From Vibrio aestivus (lineage in GTDB: Bacteria; Pseudomonadota; Gammaproteobacteria; Enterobacterales; Vibrionaceae), in the NCBI GenBank assembly GCA_003263845.1, contig JYJN01000083.1, positions 1-64,000 of the forward strand: a stretch of 64,000 bases of DNA. The letters run 5' to 3'. The first letter of the stretch is position 1. Each line of letters opens with the position of its first letter. Under the pieces are notes generated by a model, which did no database searches, had not been told where the DNA came from, and was given only the letters and a program-made list of their open reading frames with translations. A program made the translations under genes and the position numbers. Below are positions 20,415-30,125 of this stretch, in pieces.

Positions 20415-21757
20415 ATGGATGTAAAACAGCAAGTCGCTCAACAACGCGTTGAGCTAGAAGCCGCCGTCGCCAAAGCACTTGATATGGCTTCCGTCAGTGC
20501 CGATGCCGCAGAAGTTGCGATCACCAAATCAACAGGCTTGAGCGTATCGACTCGCATGTGTGAAGTGGAAAACGTCGAGTTTAATAGTGATGGTGCACTT
20601 GGATTACGGTTTATCGCGGTCAGCGCAAAGGTAGCGCATCCACTTCGGATCTAAGTGAAAAGGCGATCAGCCAGACTGTAGCTGCAGCATTAGACATCGC
20701 GCAATATACCTCTGAAGACCCACATGCTGGTCCTGCGCCAAAAGAGTTGATGGTCAAAGAGATCCCTGATTTGGATCTTTTCCATCCCGACACGCCAGAT
20801 CCTGACTATGCTGCCAAGATTGCGATTGCTGCAGAAGAGAAGGCGCTGAGTTTCAGTGACAAAATCAAGCAAAGTGATGGCGCAAGTTACGATAGTCACT
20901 ACGGCGTTAAAGTTTACGGTAACAGCCATGGCTTGCTTGCGAGCTTTGCATCGAGTCGTCACAGCACCAGCTGTTGCGTAATTGGCCAAGGTCAAAATGG
21001 TGAGATGGAACGTGACTACAGCTACACGGTTGCACGTCATCGTGATGATTTATGGTCACCAGAAAGTGTCGGCCTAAAAGCTGCCGAGAAAACGGTGAGC
21101 CGACTGGATGCACGCAAACTGCCTACGGGCAAATACCCAGTGATGTTTGCAGCCGATGTTGCGACGGGCTTGTTGGGTCACCTTGTGATGGCAATCAGCG
21201 GTGGTAACTTGTATCGCAAGTCATCGTTCCTACTTGAGCACCTAGGTAAGCAGGTTCTTCCAAGCTGGTTTAATGTTTCTGAGCGTCCACATGTTCTGCG
21301 TGGTTTGGCTTCAAGCCCATTTGATAGCGAAGGTGTGAAAACAGAAGATCGCGAAATCATCACTGACGGTGTTTTGGCCACCTACCTTCTGACTAGTTAC
21401 GCAGCACGCAAGATGGATATGACGCCAACCGGTCATGCCGGTGGTATTCACAACTGGTTTGTGAAATCGACAGGCCAAGACTTTGAGCAGATGCTGAAAG
21501 AGCTAGGCACAGGCTTCCTAGTTACCGAAGTAATGGGCCAAGGCGTGAACATCGTAACGGGTGATTACTCTCGCGGTGCGGCAGGCTTCTGGGTAGAAAA
21601 TGGTGAAATTCAATTCCCAGTTTCTGAAGTGACGATCGCAAGTAACTTGAAAGACATGTTTAATCAGATTGTTGCGGTGGGCAGCGATGTGGAAACACGC
21701 TCTCAAATCCAAACGGGTTCCATCTTGCTTGAGTCGATGAAGGTCGCGGGCGAATAA
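20415..21757 (+). CDS. pmbA: Metalloprotease-associated protein PmbA/TldE (one apparent frameshift)
   Basis: PmbA (TldE) pairs with TldD in a cytoplasmic protease known for microcin B17 leader removal and CcdA degradation. The family blocks [58 protein letters not shown] and the C-terminal [23 protein letters not shown] are present. TldE lacks the HExxxH zinc motif of TldD, and none is seen here. A base is missing near 20602 (ALG then [13 protein letters not shown]). After repair the protein has 447 residues. The start is ATG 20415; a TTG two codons upstream is possible. Confidence 0.93.
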
Positions 21758-21779
21758 TACGCTGGTGATTGGAAAGATT

Positions 21780-21809
21780 AAAAAACCGCAGCCTTCGCTG
21801 CGGTTTTTT
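21780..21809. terminator. Terminator between pmbA and the antiporter gene
   Basis: A 12-bp stem AAAAACCGCAGC / GCTGCGGTTTTT with loop CTTC and a T tail follows pmbA. The mirrored A run lets it act for the convergent antiporter gene as well. Confidence 0.9.
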
Positions 21810-21835
21810 TGTTTTGGGGTATGAGGTTTATCGCT

Positions 21836-23149
21836 TTATTCAGCTTCTTCTATAGTCTTATCGGCAGCAAGTTGTCGCTCTTGTTCTTCTCGCTTTGATT
21901 TTTCGATCATAGGGGTAATGGTTGAGCCTTGAACCAAAATCGAAAACACCACAACCGAGTAGGTCATGACCAGAATGATCTCTTTCACGTCGATTAGCTT
22001 ATCTTCAATCACCCAGATACCTGACGGAATCGACAATGCCATGGCAAGTGCGAGGCCTCCACGCAATCCACCCCAAGTCAGAATCTTCACTGACCACGAG
22101 TTGTACTGGCGATAGCGTCTGAATCCAATGTAGGAACACGACACACTCAAGTAGCGAGCAGCAAGTACTAGTGGGATTGAAAATGCCATCACAATCCAGT
22201 CTTCCTTGTGGAACTCAAATAGCAGCATCGACATACCAATGAGTAGGAATAGAACACCATTAAGAAACTCATCAATCAGCTCCCAGAAGTGATCGAGATG
22301 ATCAACACTCTCTTTGGAGAATCCGATGAATCGCGTCCAGTTACCGATCATAATGCCTGACACCACCATCGCTAGTGGGCCGGAAACATGAATGATGTCG
22401 GCGAATGCGTAGCCAGCAGTTGGAATGCCCAGGGTTAATAGCAGCTCCATGGAGTGGTCATCGGTCGCACTGATTAAATAGTGGAACAGTAAACCGAGTG
22501 CAAAGCCGTAAACGATGCCGCCAATCGCCTCTTGTGCGAACAATGTAATGACTCCGCCTACGGTTGGCGCTTCATTGCCAAAGGCAACAGTAAAGAGAGT
22601 AACGAACAGCACTAGTCCAAAACCATCGTTGAAAAGCGACTCGCCTTCAATTTGAGTTGAGATACGCTTTGGTGCGTCGAGCTTTTTCACAATGGCTAAA
22701 ACCGCAATTGGGTCGGTCGGTGAAATCAAAGCGCCGAATAGCAAACAGTAGATGAGGTCGAACTCTATCCCTACCAATAAACAGAATCCATACAGACCAA
22801 AGCCAACCAGTAGGGTTGAAATTAAAGTTGCTGCAAGAGCTAGCGTGGTGATCTCCCACTTTTGATCTTCTAAATTGGGAAGCTTGATGCCAAGTCCACC
22901 TGCGAACAGCAAGAAACCTAATATGCCTTTGAGCAAGAAGTGCTCGAAGTCGATGCTGGCGATGGTTTCCGTCGCAATATTGGTAAGATCAAACCAATGA
23001 TTTTGGCCTGCCACAATGATGAGAAGAGAGAGTGCCATTGAGCCTGCAGTGATGGCAATGGTGGTTTGCATCTTGCCGATTTTGCTGTTGATAAATGCTA
23101 TTAACATGGCTGCCGCAGATAGAAAACACAGGGTGTAGTAAACCGACAT
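21836..23149 (-). CDS. CPA1-family Na+/H+ antiporter
   Basis: This is an inner-membrane cation/proton exchanger with about 12 hydrophobic helices and roughly 437 residues. The CPA1 core motifs LFGALISPTDPIAVLAIVKK, EGESLFNDG.GLVLF and WGGLRGGLALAMALS are clear. The first two carry the ion-binding acidic residues. I place the start at the ATG of MSVYYTLCFLSAAAML, whose first helix begins at once and which has AAGG 11 bases upstream. A start 63 bases earlier would add a peptide without family support. The C-terminal tail is short and charged. It is divergent from metH. Ion specificity cannot be read from the sequence. Confidence 0.9.
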   Translation of the reverse strand: MSVYYTLCFLSAAAMLIAFINSKIGKMQTTIAITAGSMALSLLIIVAGQNHWFDLTNIATETIASIDFEHFLLKGILGFLLFAGGLGIKLPNLEDQKWEITTLALAATLISTLLVGFGLYGFCLLVGIEFDLIYCLLFGALISPTDPIAVLAIVKKLDAPKRISTQIEGESLFNDGFGLVLFVTLFTVAFGNEAPTVGGVITLFAQEAIGGIVYGFALGLLFHYLISATDDHSMELLLTLGIPTAGYAFADIIHVSGPLAMVVSGIMIGNWTRFIGFSKESVDHLDHFWELIDEFLNGVLFLLIGMSMLLFEFHKEDWIVMAFSIPLVLAARYLSVSCSYIGFRRYRQYNSWSVKILTWGGLRGGLALAMALSIPSGIWVIEDKLIDVKEIILVMTYSVVVFSILVQGSTITPMIEKSKREEQERQLAADKTIEEAE

Positions 23150-23274
23150 GACTGAGTGAACCTTGTAACAAAATGTTAAGGGGATTTTGATTGCGGTTGA
23201 TGAAAATAGCAAACGGTATTTTGTTATCGATTCGATGATAAAAAGAGCAATAAGCTATGAGAATTGGTTCGTTT

Positions 23275-23290
23275 AGACGTCTAGATTTCC
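23275..23290 (+). promoter_or_regulatory. Probable MetJ operator (met boxes) upstream of metH
   Basis: A perfect met box AGACGTCT at 23275-23282 is followed directly by AGATTTCC, a second box with five of eight matches. It lies 52 bases before the metH start. MetJ binds tandem 8-bp boxes with S-adenosylmethionine, so the site would repress metH when methionine is plentiful. One perfect and one weak box is the minimum expected. Confidence 0.6.
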
Positions 23291-23341
23291 ACTAAAGATA
23301 TGATAGGATGTGGGGATAATTACAAGGAATGAGGCTGTACT

Positions 23342-26300
23342 GTGGGAAGTAATGTGAGACAACAGATAGAAGCACAACTTAAGCAGAGAATTCTTCTGAT
23401 TGATGGTGGCATGGGCACCATGATTCAGGACTACAAACTCGAAGAGAACGACTATCGAGGAGAGCGCTTTGCTGATTGGCATAGTGATCTAAAGGGCAAC
23501 AACGACCTGTTGGTTCTAACACAGCCTCAGTTGATTAAAGAGATTCATTGCGCTTACTTGGAAGCTGGCGCGGATATCTTGGAAACGAACACGTTTAATG
23601 CGACCACCATCGCCATGGCCGATTACGACATGGAGAGCTTAAGCGAAGAGATCAACTTTGAAGCCGCTAAGCTTGCACGTGAAGCGGCTGATGAGTGGAC
23701 GGCGAAAACGCCAGACAAACCCCGTTATGTCGCAGGTGTATTGGGCCCAACTAACCGTACTTGTTCTATCTCTCCAGATGTTAATGATCCAGGTTACCGT
23801 AACGTTAGCTTTGATGAGCTGGTGGAAGCGTATTCAGAATCTACCCGCGCGCTTATCAAAGGTGGTTCAGATTTAATTCTTATCGAAACCATTTTCGATA
23901 CGTTGAATGCTAAAGCGTGTGCCTTTGCCGTTGATGCGGTATTTGAAGAGCTGGGCATTTACCTGCCTGTCATGATTTCGGGCACAATCACCGATGCATC
24001 AGGTCGTACACTGTCAGGCCAAACAACTGAAGCCTTCTATAATGCAATGCGCCATGTTAATCCGCTCTCGTTTGGTTTGAACTGTGCGCTTGGTCCAGAT
24101 GAACTGCGCCCATACGTAGAAGAGCTTTCGCGAATTTCAGAAACTTTCGTATCTACCCACCCGAATGCTGGTCTTCCTAATGCATTTGGTGAGTACGACT
24201 TATCGCCAGAAGATATGGCAGTCCATGTGAAAGAGTGGGCTGAAAGCGGTTTTCTAAACCTTATTGGCGGCTGTTGTGGTACCACACCAGAACATATTCG
24301 CCACATGGCAATGGCGGTAGAGGGCGTGAAACCTCGCCAGCGCCAGATATCCCAGTGGCTTGTCGACTATCTGGTCTTGAGCCGCTCACTATCGAGAAAG
24401 ATACCCTGTTTGTAAACGTGGGTGAGCGTACTAACGTTACCGGTTCTGCACGCTTTAAGCGATTGATTAAAGAAGAGCTTTACGATGAAGCTCTAGAAGT
24501 GGCTCGCCAGCAGGTTGAAAACGGTGCGCAAATCATCGATATCAACATGGACGAAGGCATGCTGGATGCGGAAGCGTGTATGGTGCGTTTCTTGAACCTG
24601 TGTGCTTCTGAGCCTGAAATTTCTAAAGTGCCAATCATGGTCGATTCTTCCAAATGGGAAGTGATCGAAGCTGGCCTTAAGTGTGTGCAAGGTAAAGGCA
24701 TCGTTAACTCTATCTCTCTTAAAGAGGGTAAAGAGAAGTTTGTTGAACAAGCAAAACTGATTCGTCGCTATGGCGCCGCTGTGATTGTGATGGCGTTTGA
24801 TGAAGTAGGGCAGGCCGAGACGCGTGAGCGTAAACTTGAGATCTGTACCAATGCTTACAACATCCTAGTTGATGAAGTGGGTTTCCCACCAGAGGACATC
24901 ATCTTCGACCCGAATATCTTCGCGGTGGCAACGGGTATCGAAGAGCATAACAACTATGCGGTAGACTTCATCGAAGCCGTTGCGGACATCAAGCGCGACT
25001 TGCCTCATGCAATGATCTCTGGCGGCGTTTCCAACGTTTCGTTCTCTTTCCGCGGTAACAATTACGTACGTGAAGCCATTCACGCAGTATTCCTATACCA
25101 CTGTTTCAAGAACGGTATGGACATGGGTATTGTTAACGCAGGTCAACTTGAAATCTACGATAACGTCCCTGATAAGCTGCGTGAAGCGGTAGAGGATGTT
25201 GTTCTTAACCGACGTGATGATTCGACCGAACGCTTGCTTGATATCGCTGCGGAATATGCGAATAAAGGTGTCGGTAAAGAAGATGATGCCAGCGCATTGG
25301 AGTGGCGTACTTGGCCAGTTGAAAAGCGCCTAGAGCATGCACTAGTTAAAGGTATCACCGAGTTTATCGTTGAAGATACCGAAGAAGCGCGTGTTGCAGC
25401 ATCTAAGCCTTTGGAAGTGATCGAAGGCCCATTGATGGACGGCATGAACGTGGTGGGTGATCTGTTTGGTGAAGGTAAGATGTTCCTTCCTCAGGTCGTG
25501 AAATCTGCACGTGTTATGAAGCAAGCGGTCGCGCATTTAGAACCTTATATTAATGCTTCTAAGCAAGCAGGCAGCTCAAACGGTAAGATCCTACTCGCAA
25601 CGGTAAAAGGTGACGTTCACGATATCGGTAAGAATATCGTAGGTGTGGTACTCCAATGTAATAATTACGAGATCATCGATCTTGGCGTTATGGTGCCGTG
25701 TGAAAAAATCTTGAAAGTGGCCAAAGAAGAAAATGTCGACATCATCGGTCTATCGGCCTGATTACGCCGTCATTGGATGAGATGGTTCACGTTGCGAAAG
25801 AGATGGAGCGTCAAGGCTTTGATCTGCCACTTCTTATTGGCGGTGCAACCACTTCTAAAGCGCACACTGCAGTGAAGATTGAACAGAATTATCACCAGCC
25901 AGTGGTTTACGTAAACAATGCGTCACGCGCGGTAGGTGTGTGTACCTCATTGCTTTCAGATGAACTTAAACCTGCCTTTGTTGAGAAACTCGATCTGGAT
26001 TACGAGCGCGTTCGTGATCAGCACAATCGTAAGAAACCACGCACTAAGCCGGTTACTTTGGAACAAGCTCGCGCAAACAAAGTGGATATCGATTGGGAAA
26101 CTTACACGCCACCTGTACCAGCAAAGCCCGGCGTGCATGTGTTTGAAGACTTCGATGTCGCGATTCTACGCAACTACATTGACTGGACCCCATTTTTCAT
26201 GACGTGGTCTTTGGTTGGTAAGTACCCAGCTATTCTTGAGCATGAAGAGGTGGGTGAAGAAGCGAAGCGTCTGTTTAAAGATGCCAATGACATGCTTGAT

Positions 26301-27020
26301 CGTATTGAGCGTGAAGGCCTGCTTAAAGCTAATGGTATGTGTGCACTATTCCCAGCAGCAAGCGTGGGCGATGACATTGAAGTGTATACCGATGAGTCGC
26401 GTACAGAAGTAGCGAAGGTGCTGTGTAATCTTCGTCAGCAAACAGAGAAGCCAAAAGGTCCAAACTACTGTCTATCAGATTACATTGCCCCTAAATCAAG
26501 TGGTAAGAAAGATTGGATTGGTGCTTTTGCTGTCACTGGCGGTATCGGTGAGCGAGAGCTGGCTGATGAGTACAAAGCACAAGGCGATGACTACAACGCA
26601 ATTATGATTCAGGCAGTGGGTGACCGCTTGGCTGAAGCGTTTGCGGAATACCTTCACGAGAAAGTACGTAAAGAAATCTGGGGCTATGCGTCAGATGAGA
26701 ACTTATCAAATGAAGAGCTGATCCGTGAAAAGTATCAAGGTATTCGCCCTGCACCGGGTTACCCTGCCTGCCCAGAGCATACTGAGAAAGGTCCATTGTG
26801 GGATCTTCTAAAGGCGGAAGAGACGATTGGTATGTCTCTGACATCGAGCTATGCGATGTGGCCGGGTGCTTCGGTATCGGGTTGGTACTTCTCACATCCG
26901 GACTCGCGCTACTTTGCGATCGCACAGATCCAGCAAGATCAGGTGGAAAGCTATGCCGATCGTAAAGGTTGGGCGTTACTTGAAGCAGAGAAGTGGCTTG
27001 GACCAAATATTAACGGTTAA
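23342..27020 (+). CDS. metH: Cobalamin-dependent methionine synthase (two apparent frameshifts)
   Basis: MetH transfers a methyl group from methyl-tetrahydrofolate through cobalamin to homocysteine. Modules in order are: homocysteine-binding (residues 1-350, with the zinc ligands in NCALG and GGCCGTTP), folate-binding ([12 protein letters not shown]...), the cobalamin cap and domain ([22 protein letters not shown], where the DVHDIG His ligates cobalt), and the activation domain ([15 protein letters not shown], ending [15 protein letters not shown]). The GTG start gives [27 protein letters not shown], aligned with E. coli. Missing bases near 24340 (KPRQ then [10 protein letters not shown]) and 25755 (IIGLS then [10 protein letters not shown]) split it into three parts. 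Repair gives 1226 residues against 1227 in E. coli. Confidence 0.96.
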
Positions 27021-27053
27021 CTTGCGTAGAGTTGCTAGTGAGTCGATGAAACT

Positions 27054-27084
27054 AAAAAAGGGTTGCCAATGGCAACCCTTTTTT
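27054..27084. terminator. Bidirectional terminator between metH and lysC
   Basis: A 14-bp stem AAAAAAGGGTTGCC / GGCAACCCTTTTTT has a three-base AAT loop. It lies between the convergent ends of metH (+) and lysC (-). Confidence 0.9.
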
Positions 27085-27106
27085 AATTGCGTTCGATTAG
27101 AAAAAA

Positions 27107-28455
27107 TTACTCGAACAGCTCACCGTGCAGGCGTTGAATTGCTTGTTTCGCAACAGATTCATGCAGCAGGAAGCACAGGTTATGCGGGCTGGCACCGTAA
27201 CAGATCATGCGTAGGTTGAATTCTTCCAACGTACCGAACACTTGCTTGGCGTAGCCTTTGCTTTCGCTCATGTTGTTACCAATTAGCGCGACTAGACATA
27301 GGTCGTGTTCGACTTCTACTGAACATAGTTCTTCCAGTTCTATGCGTGCTTGCTCTGGCAGTTGTGGAGCACCGCCTGCTGTATCCGTTTGATCAAGTGT
27401 CAGCGACACACTGATTTCAGATGTGGTGATCAAATCAACCGAAATCTTATGTTTAGCAAGGATCTCAAACACCTTAGCTAGGAAGCCGTATGCGTGGAAC
27501 ATGTTTGCGCTGCGCAGAGTCACCATGGTTTGGTTACTACGTAGTGCTAGAGCACGGAACAACGGTGAAGTTTCCGCTTGATGGCGAATCCAAGTACCGC
27601 CACGCTCTGGTTCTTTTGAAGAGCCAACGAATACAGGAATATCGTGGCGAAGTGCAGGAACCAGCGTTGATGGGTGAAGGATCTTAGCACCGAAGTTTGC
27701 CATTTCAGACGCTTCACTAAAGCTGATTTCAGGGATTGGTGAGGCTTTTGGCGCAATACGTGGGTCTGTAGTGTAGATACCCGGTACATCTGTCCAGATC
27801 TCTAAGCCAGAGGCTGCAACACCTTCTGCGATTAGTGCTGCGCTGTAGTCACTGCCGCCACGACCAAGTGTAGTGGTATTGCCTTCTTCGTCAGCGCCAA
27901 TAAATCCTTGTGTGATCACAACGTGATCTTGGCAAAGTGGTGCGAGTTTTTCTTTCGCAAGAGCGGCGATTTCTTCTACCTGAGGTTCTGCTCGGCCGAA
28001 GTTACCGTCGGTTCTTAGTACGTCACGAATGTCGAAACGCACAGCGTTGATACCGCGATCACGCATTAGCTGAGCAAGAATATGAGTCGACATCAGCTCA
28101 CCACAAGCACCAAGTGATCGGTCAGTTTTGTGCTGGCTTGAATTGAGGCTGCTTCCGCTAGGCTAGTGACAGTATCAAGGATTTGATAAACCTGAGAGGC
28201 TGTTTCGGTTGCGTCTTTTAGCTGCGATAGAATCGCTTCATGGATAGCTGCGATATTCTGCAATAATTCACTACGACGTTCTTGGTCTGATACGCCATTT
28301 GCCAGTTCGACAAGTAGGTTGGTTACACCCGAACACGCACTGCTTACCACAAGCTTAGTGTTTGGATTGTTTTCGATAATAACGGCACAACGGCTCATTG
28401 CTTCAAAGTTGGCGACGCTAGTTCCACCAAATTTGGCGACATTGAATGCGCTCAC
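27107..28455 (-). CDS. lysC: Lysine-sensitive aspartokinase III (one apparent frameshift)
   Basis: LysC phosphorylates aspartate, the first step to lysine, threonine and methionine. The kinase domain opens with VAKFGGTSVANFEAM and contains VVSSACSGVTN, QGFIGADEEGNTTTLGRGGSDYSAAL and DPRI. The C-terminal third holds the two ACT domains that sense lysine. A base is missing near 28108, where KLTDHLV should continue ACGELMSTHILAQ. After repair the protein has 449 residues, the E. coli LysC length. It is monofunctional, with no homoserine dehydrogenase fusion. The upstream lysine riboswitch confirms the lysine-specific isozyme. Confidence 0.95.
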
Positions 28456-28594
28456 AGCATTTCTCCCACGACTTCTTAAAAATTATTAGTCGACTATCAG
28501 TACTCAGTAATAGCCAAACATCCGATGTTGAAGAGAGTAAACGAGCAAAAAGAGAGGTATTAGATGAATTGTATTAACCTCAGAAGCTCATCAC

Positions 28595-28750
28595 TAGACA
28601 GGGCCAGTGACAGTTGAAGGGATTCAGCCCAATCAACCGACAATTTCAATCCACAAATCGAAACTATCTCGGCACTGCTCCCCATGAATAATATGTATTG
28701 GAGTTGAGGCTCCACATATTATCTGCCTGGGCAGTGCTCCTCTTCTGCAT
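28595..28750 (-). promoter_or_regulatory. Lysine riboswitch (L box) upstream of lysC
   Basis: Read on the minus strand the leader shows the conserved L-box pieces in order: AGAAGAGG, then CACTGCCCAGGCAG, TGGAGCC, GGGGAGCAGTGCCGAGAT, then GGGCTGAATCCC and TGTCACTGG. These align block by block with the E. coli lysC leader as I remember it. The aptamer ends about 140 bases before the lysC ATG. Further downstream (28545-28581) a weak GAGGT/ACCTC hairpin followed by five Ts on the minus strand could be the terminator half of the expression platform. The rest of the leader to the ATG holds no gene. Confidence 0.93.
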
Positions 28751-28947
28751 AAAGCTTGCTCATTGAACGTGTTTTGCAATCGATTGTCAATTGAAAACTC
28801 TCATTGGGCGGTGAGTTGTACTTTTGTCTTGGAGTGTGAACTGTCGACCAGAGTCGAATTGCTGTCGGGAAAAAAGCGCGCTACTGTTGTGGTTTATTGC
28901 TTGTACGCTATTCCAGTGCATCCCCTACATAATTATAAGGAGCATCT

Positions 28948-30066
28948 ATGTCGATCCAAAGTTTCATCCCTCCACATCGTATTTTAATGGGCCCAGGCCC
29001 GTCTGATATTTCACCTCAAGTGCTTCAAGCGTTAAGCCGTCCAACCGTTGGTCATTTAGACCCTTTATTTATTGCCATGATGGATGAGCTTAAAGCGTTA
29101 TTGAAGTATGCATTCCAAACCGAGAACGAGTTTACGATTGCAGTTTCAGCGCCGGGTAGTGCAGGCATGGAGACTTGCTTCGTAAACCTGATTGAACCGG
29201 GCGATAAAGTGATAGTGTGCCGCAACGGTGTGTTCGGCGAACGCATGCGTGAAAATGTGGTCCGCGCTGGTGGTGAAGCGGTTGTCATAGACGATGAATG
29301 GGGTAAGCCAGTTTCAATCGATAAGGTTGAACAAGCTTTGGCTCAGCATAGCGATGCAAAGGTTCTTGCTTTTGTGCATGCGGAAACGTCAACAGGTGCG
29401 TTGACTGATGCTCAGGCTTTGGGAGCGTTAGCCAAGCAACATGAAGTTTTGACGATTGTTGATGCGGTAACTTCACTGGGTGGGGTGCCGCTTAAAGTCG
29501 ACGATTGGCAATTGGACGCGGTTTATTCCGGCAGTCAAAAATGTCTATCTTGTGTTCCTGGGTTGTCCCCAGTGACTCTCTCACCAAAAGCGATCGAGAA
29601 AATTAAAAATCGCACCACGCCAGTTCAAAGTTGGTTCCTCGACCAGAGTTTAGTCTTAGGCTATTGGAGTGGTGAAGGCAAACGTAGCTATCACCATACC
29701 GCTCCAGTCAATAGCTTGTACGCTCTACATGAAGCTTTGCTCATCTTGAAGAATGAAGGTCTTGAAAATGCTTGGCAGCGTCATGCGATAATGCATCAAA
29801 AGCTAAAAGTAGGTCTTGAAAAAATGGGTTTTGAGTTTGTGGTCGATGAAGCGAGCCGTTTACCTCAGTTGAACGCAATTTATATCCCTGAAGGGATTGA
29901 TGAAGCCGCAGTTCGCTCTCGATTACTTGAAGAGTTCAATTTAGAGATTGGTGCGGGGCTAGGCGCTCTCGCTGGAAAGGCGTGGCGAATTGGTTTGATG
30001 GGTTATGGTGCGCGTAATGAAAATGTTTCACTGTGCTTGAGAGCCTTGGAAGAGACAATGAGCTAA
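28948..30066 (+). CDS. Class-V aminotransferase (serine-pyruvate / alanine-glyoxylate type)
   Basis: This is a 372-residue PLP-dependent aminotransferase of the alanine-glyoxylate/serine-pyruvate family. The N-terminal LMGPGPSDISP...R.TVGHLDP, substrate-side SAPGSAGMET, DAVTSLGG and the PLP lysine in SGSQKCLSCVPG (Lys198) are the family hallmarks. So is the C-terminal WRIGLMGYGARNENV. AAGGAG lies 6 bases before the ATG. The substrate could be alanine, serine or another small amino acid with glyoxylate or pyruvate. It stands alone between the lysC leader and a terminator. The 170 bases before it contain no recognisable element beyond its Shine-Dalgarno. Confidence 0.9.
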   Translation: MSIQSFIPPHRILMGPGPSDISPQVLQALSRPTVGHLDPLFIAMMDELKALLKYAFQTENEFTIAVSAPGSAGMETCFVNLIEPGDKVIVCRNGVFGERMRENVVRAGGEAVVIDDEWGKPVSIDKVEQALAQHSDAKVLAFVHAETSTGALTDAQALGALAKQHEVLTIVDAVTSLGGVPLKVDDWQLDAVYSGSQKCLSCVPGLSPVTLSPKAIEKIKNRTTPVQSWFLDQSLVLGYWSGEGKRSYHHTAPVNSLYALHEALLILKNEGLENAWQRHAIMHQKLKVGLEKMGFEFVVDEASRLPQLNAIYIPEGIDEAAVRSRLLEEFNLEIGAGLGALAGKAWRIGLMGYGARNENVSLCLRALEETMS

Positions 30067-30092
30067 TCGATATTTTGTTCGATATAAGTAAA

Positions 30093-30116
30093 AAAAGGGC
30101 GATAGTTCGCCCTTTT
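30093..30116. terminator. Bidirectional terminator between the aminotransferase and pglL genes
   Basis: Perfect 10-bp stem AAAAGGGCGA / TCGCCCTTTT, loop TAGT, between two convergent genes. Confidence 0.88.
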
Positions 30117-30125
30117 CTAATTGCC

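Noticed and set aside
24274..27020. metH as three separate genes or a programmed frameshift
   Set aside because: The breaks lie at arbitrary family positions without slippery heptamers, and many unrelated genes nearby show the same single-base losses.
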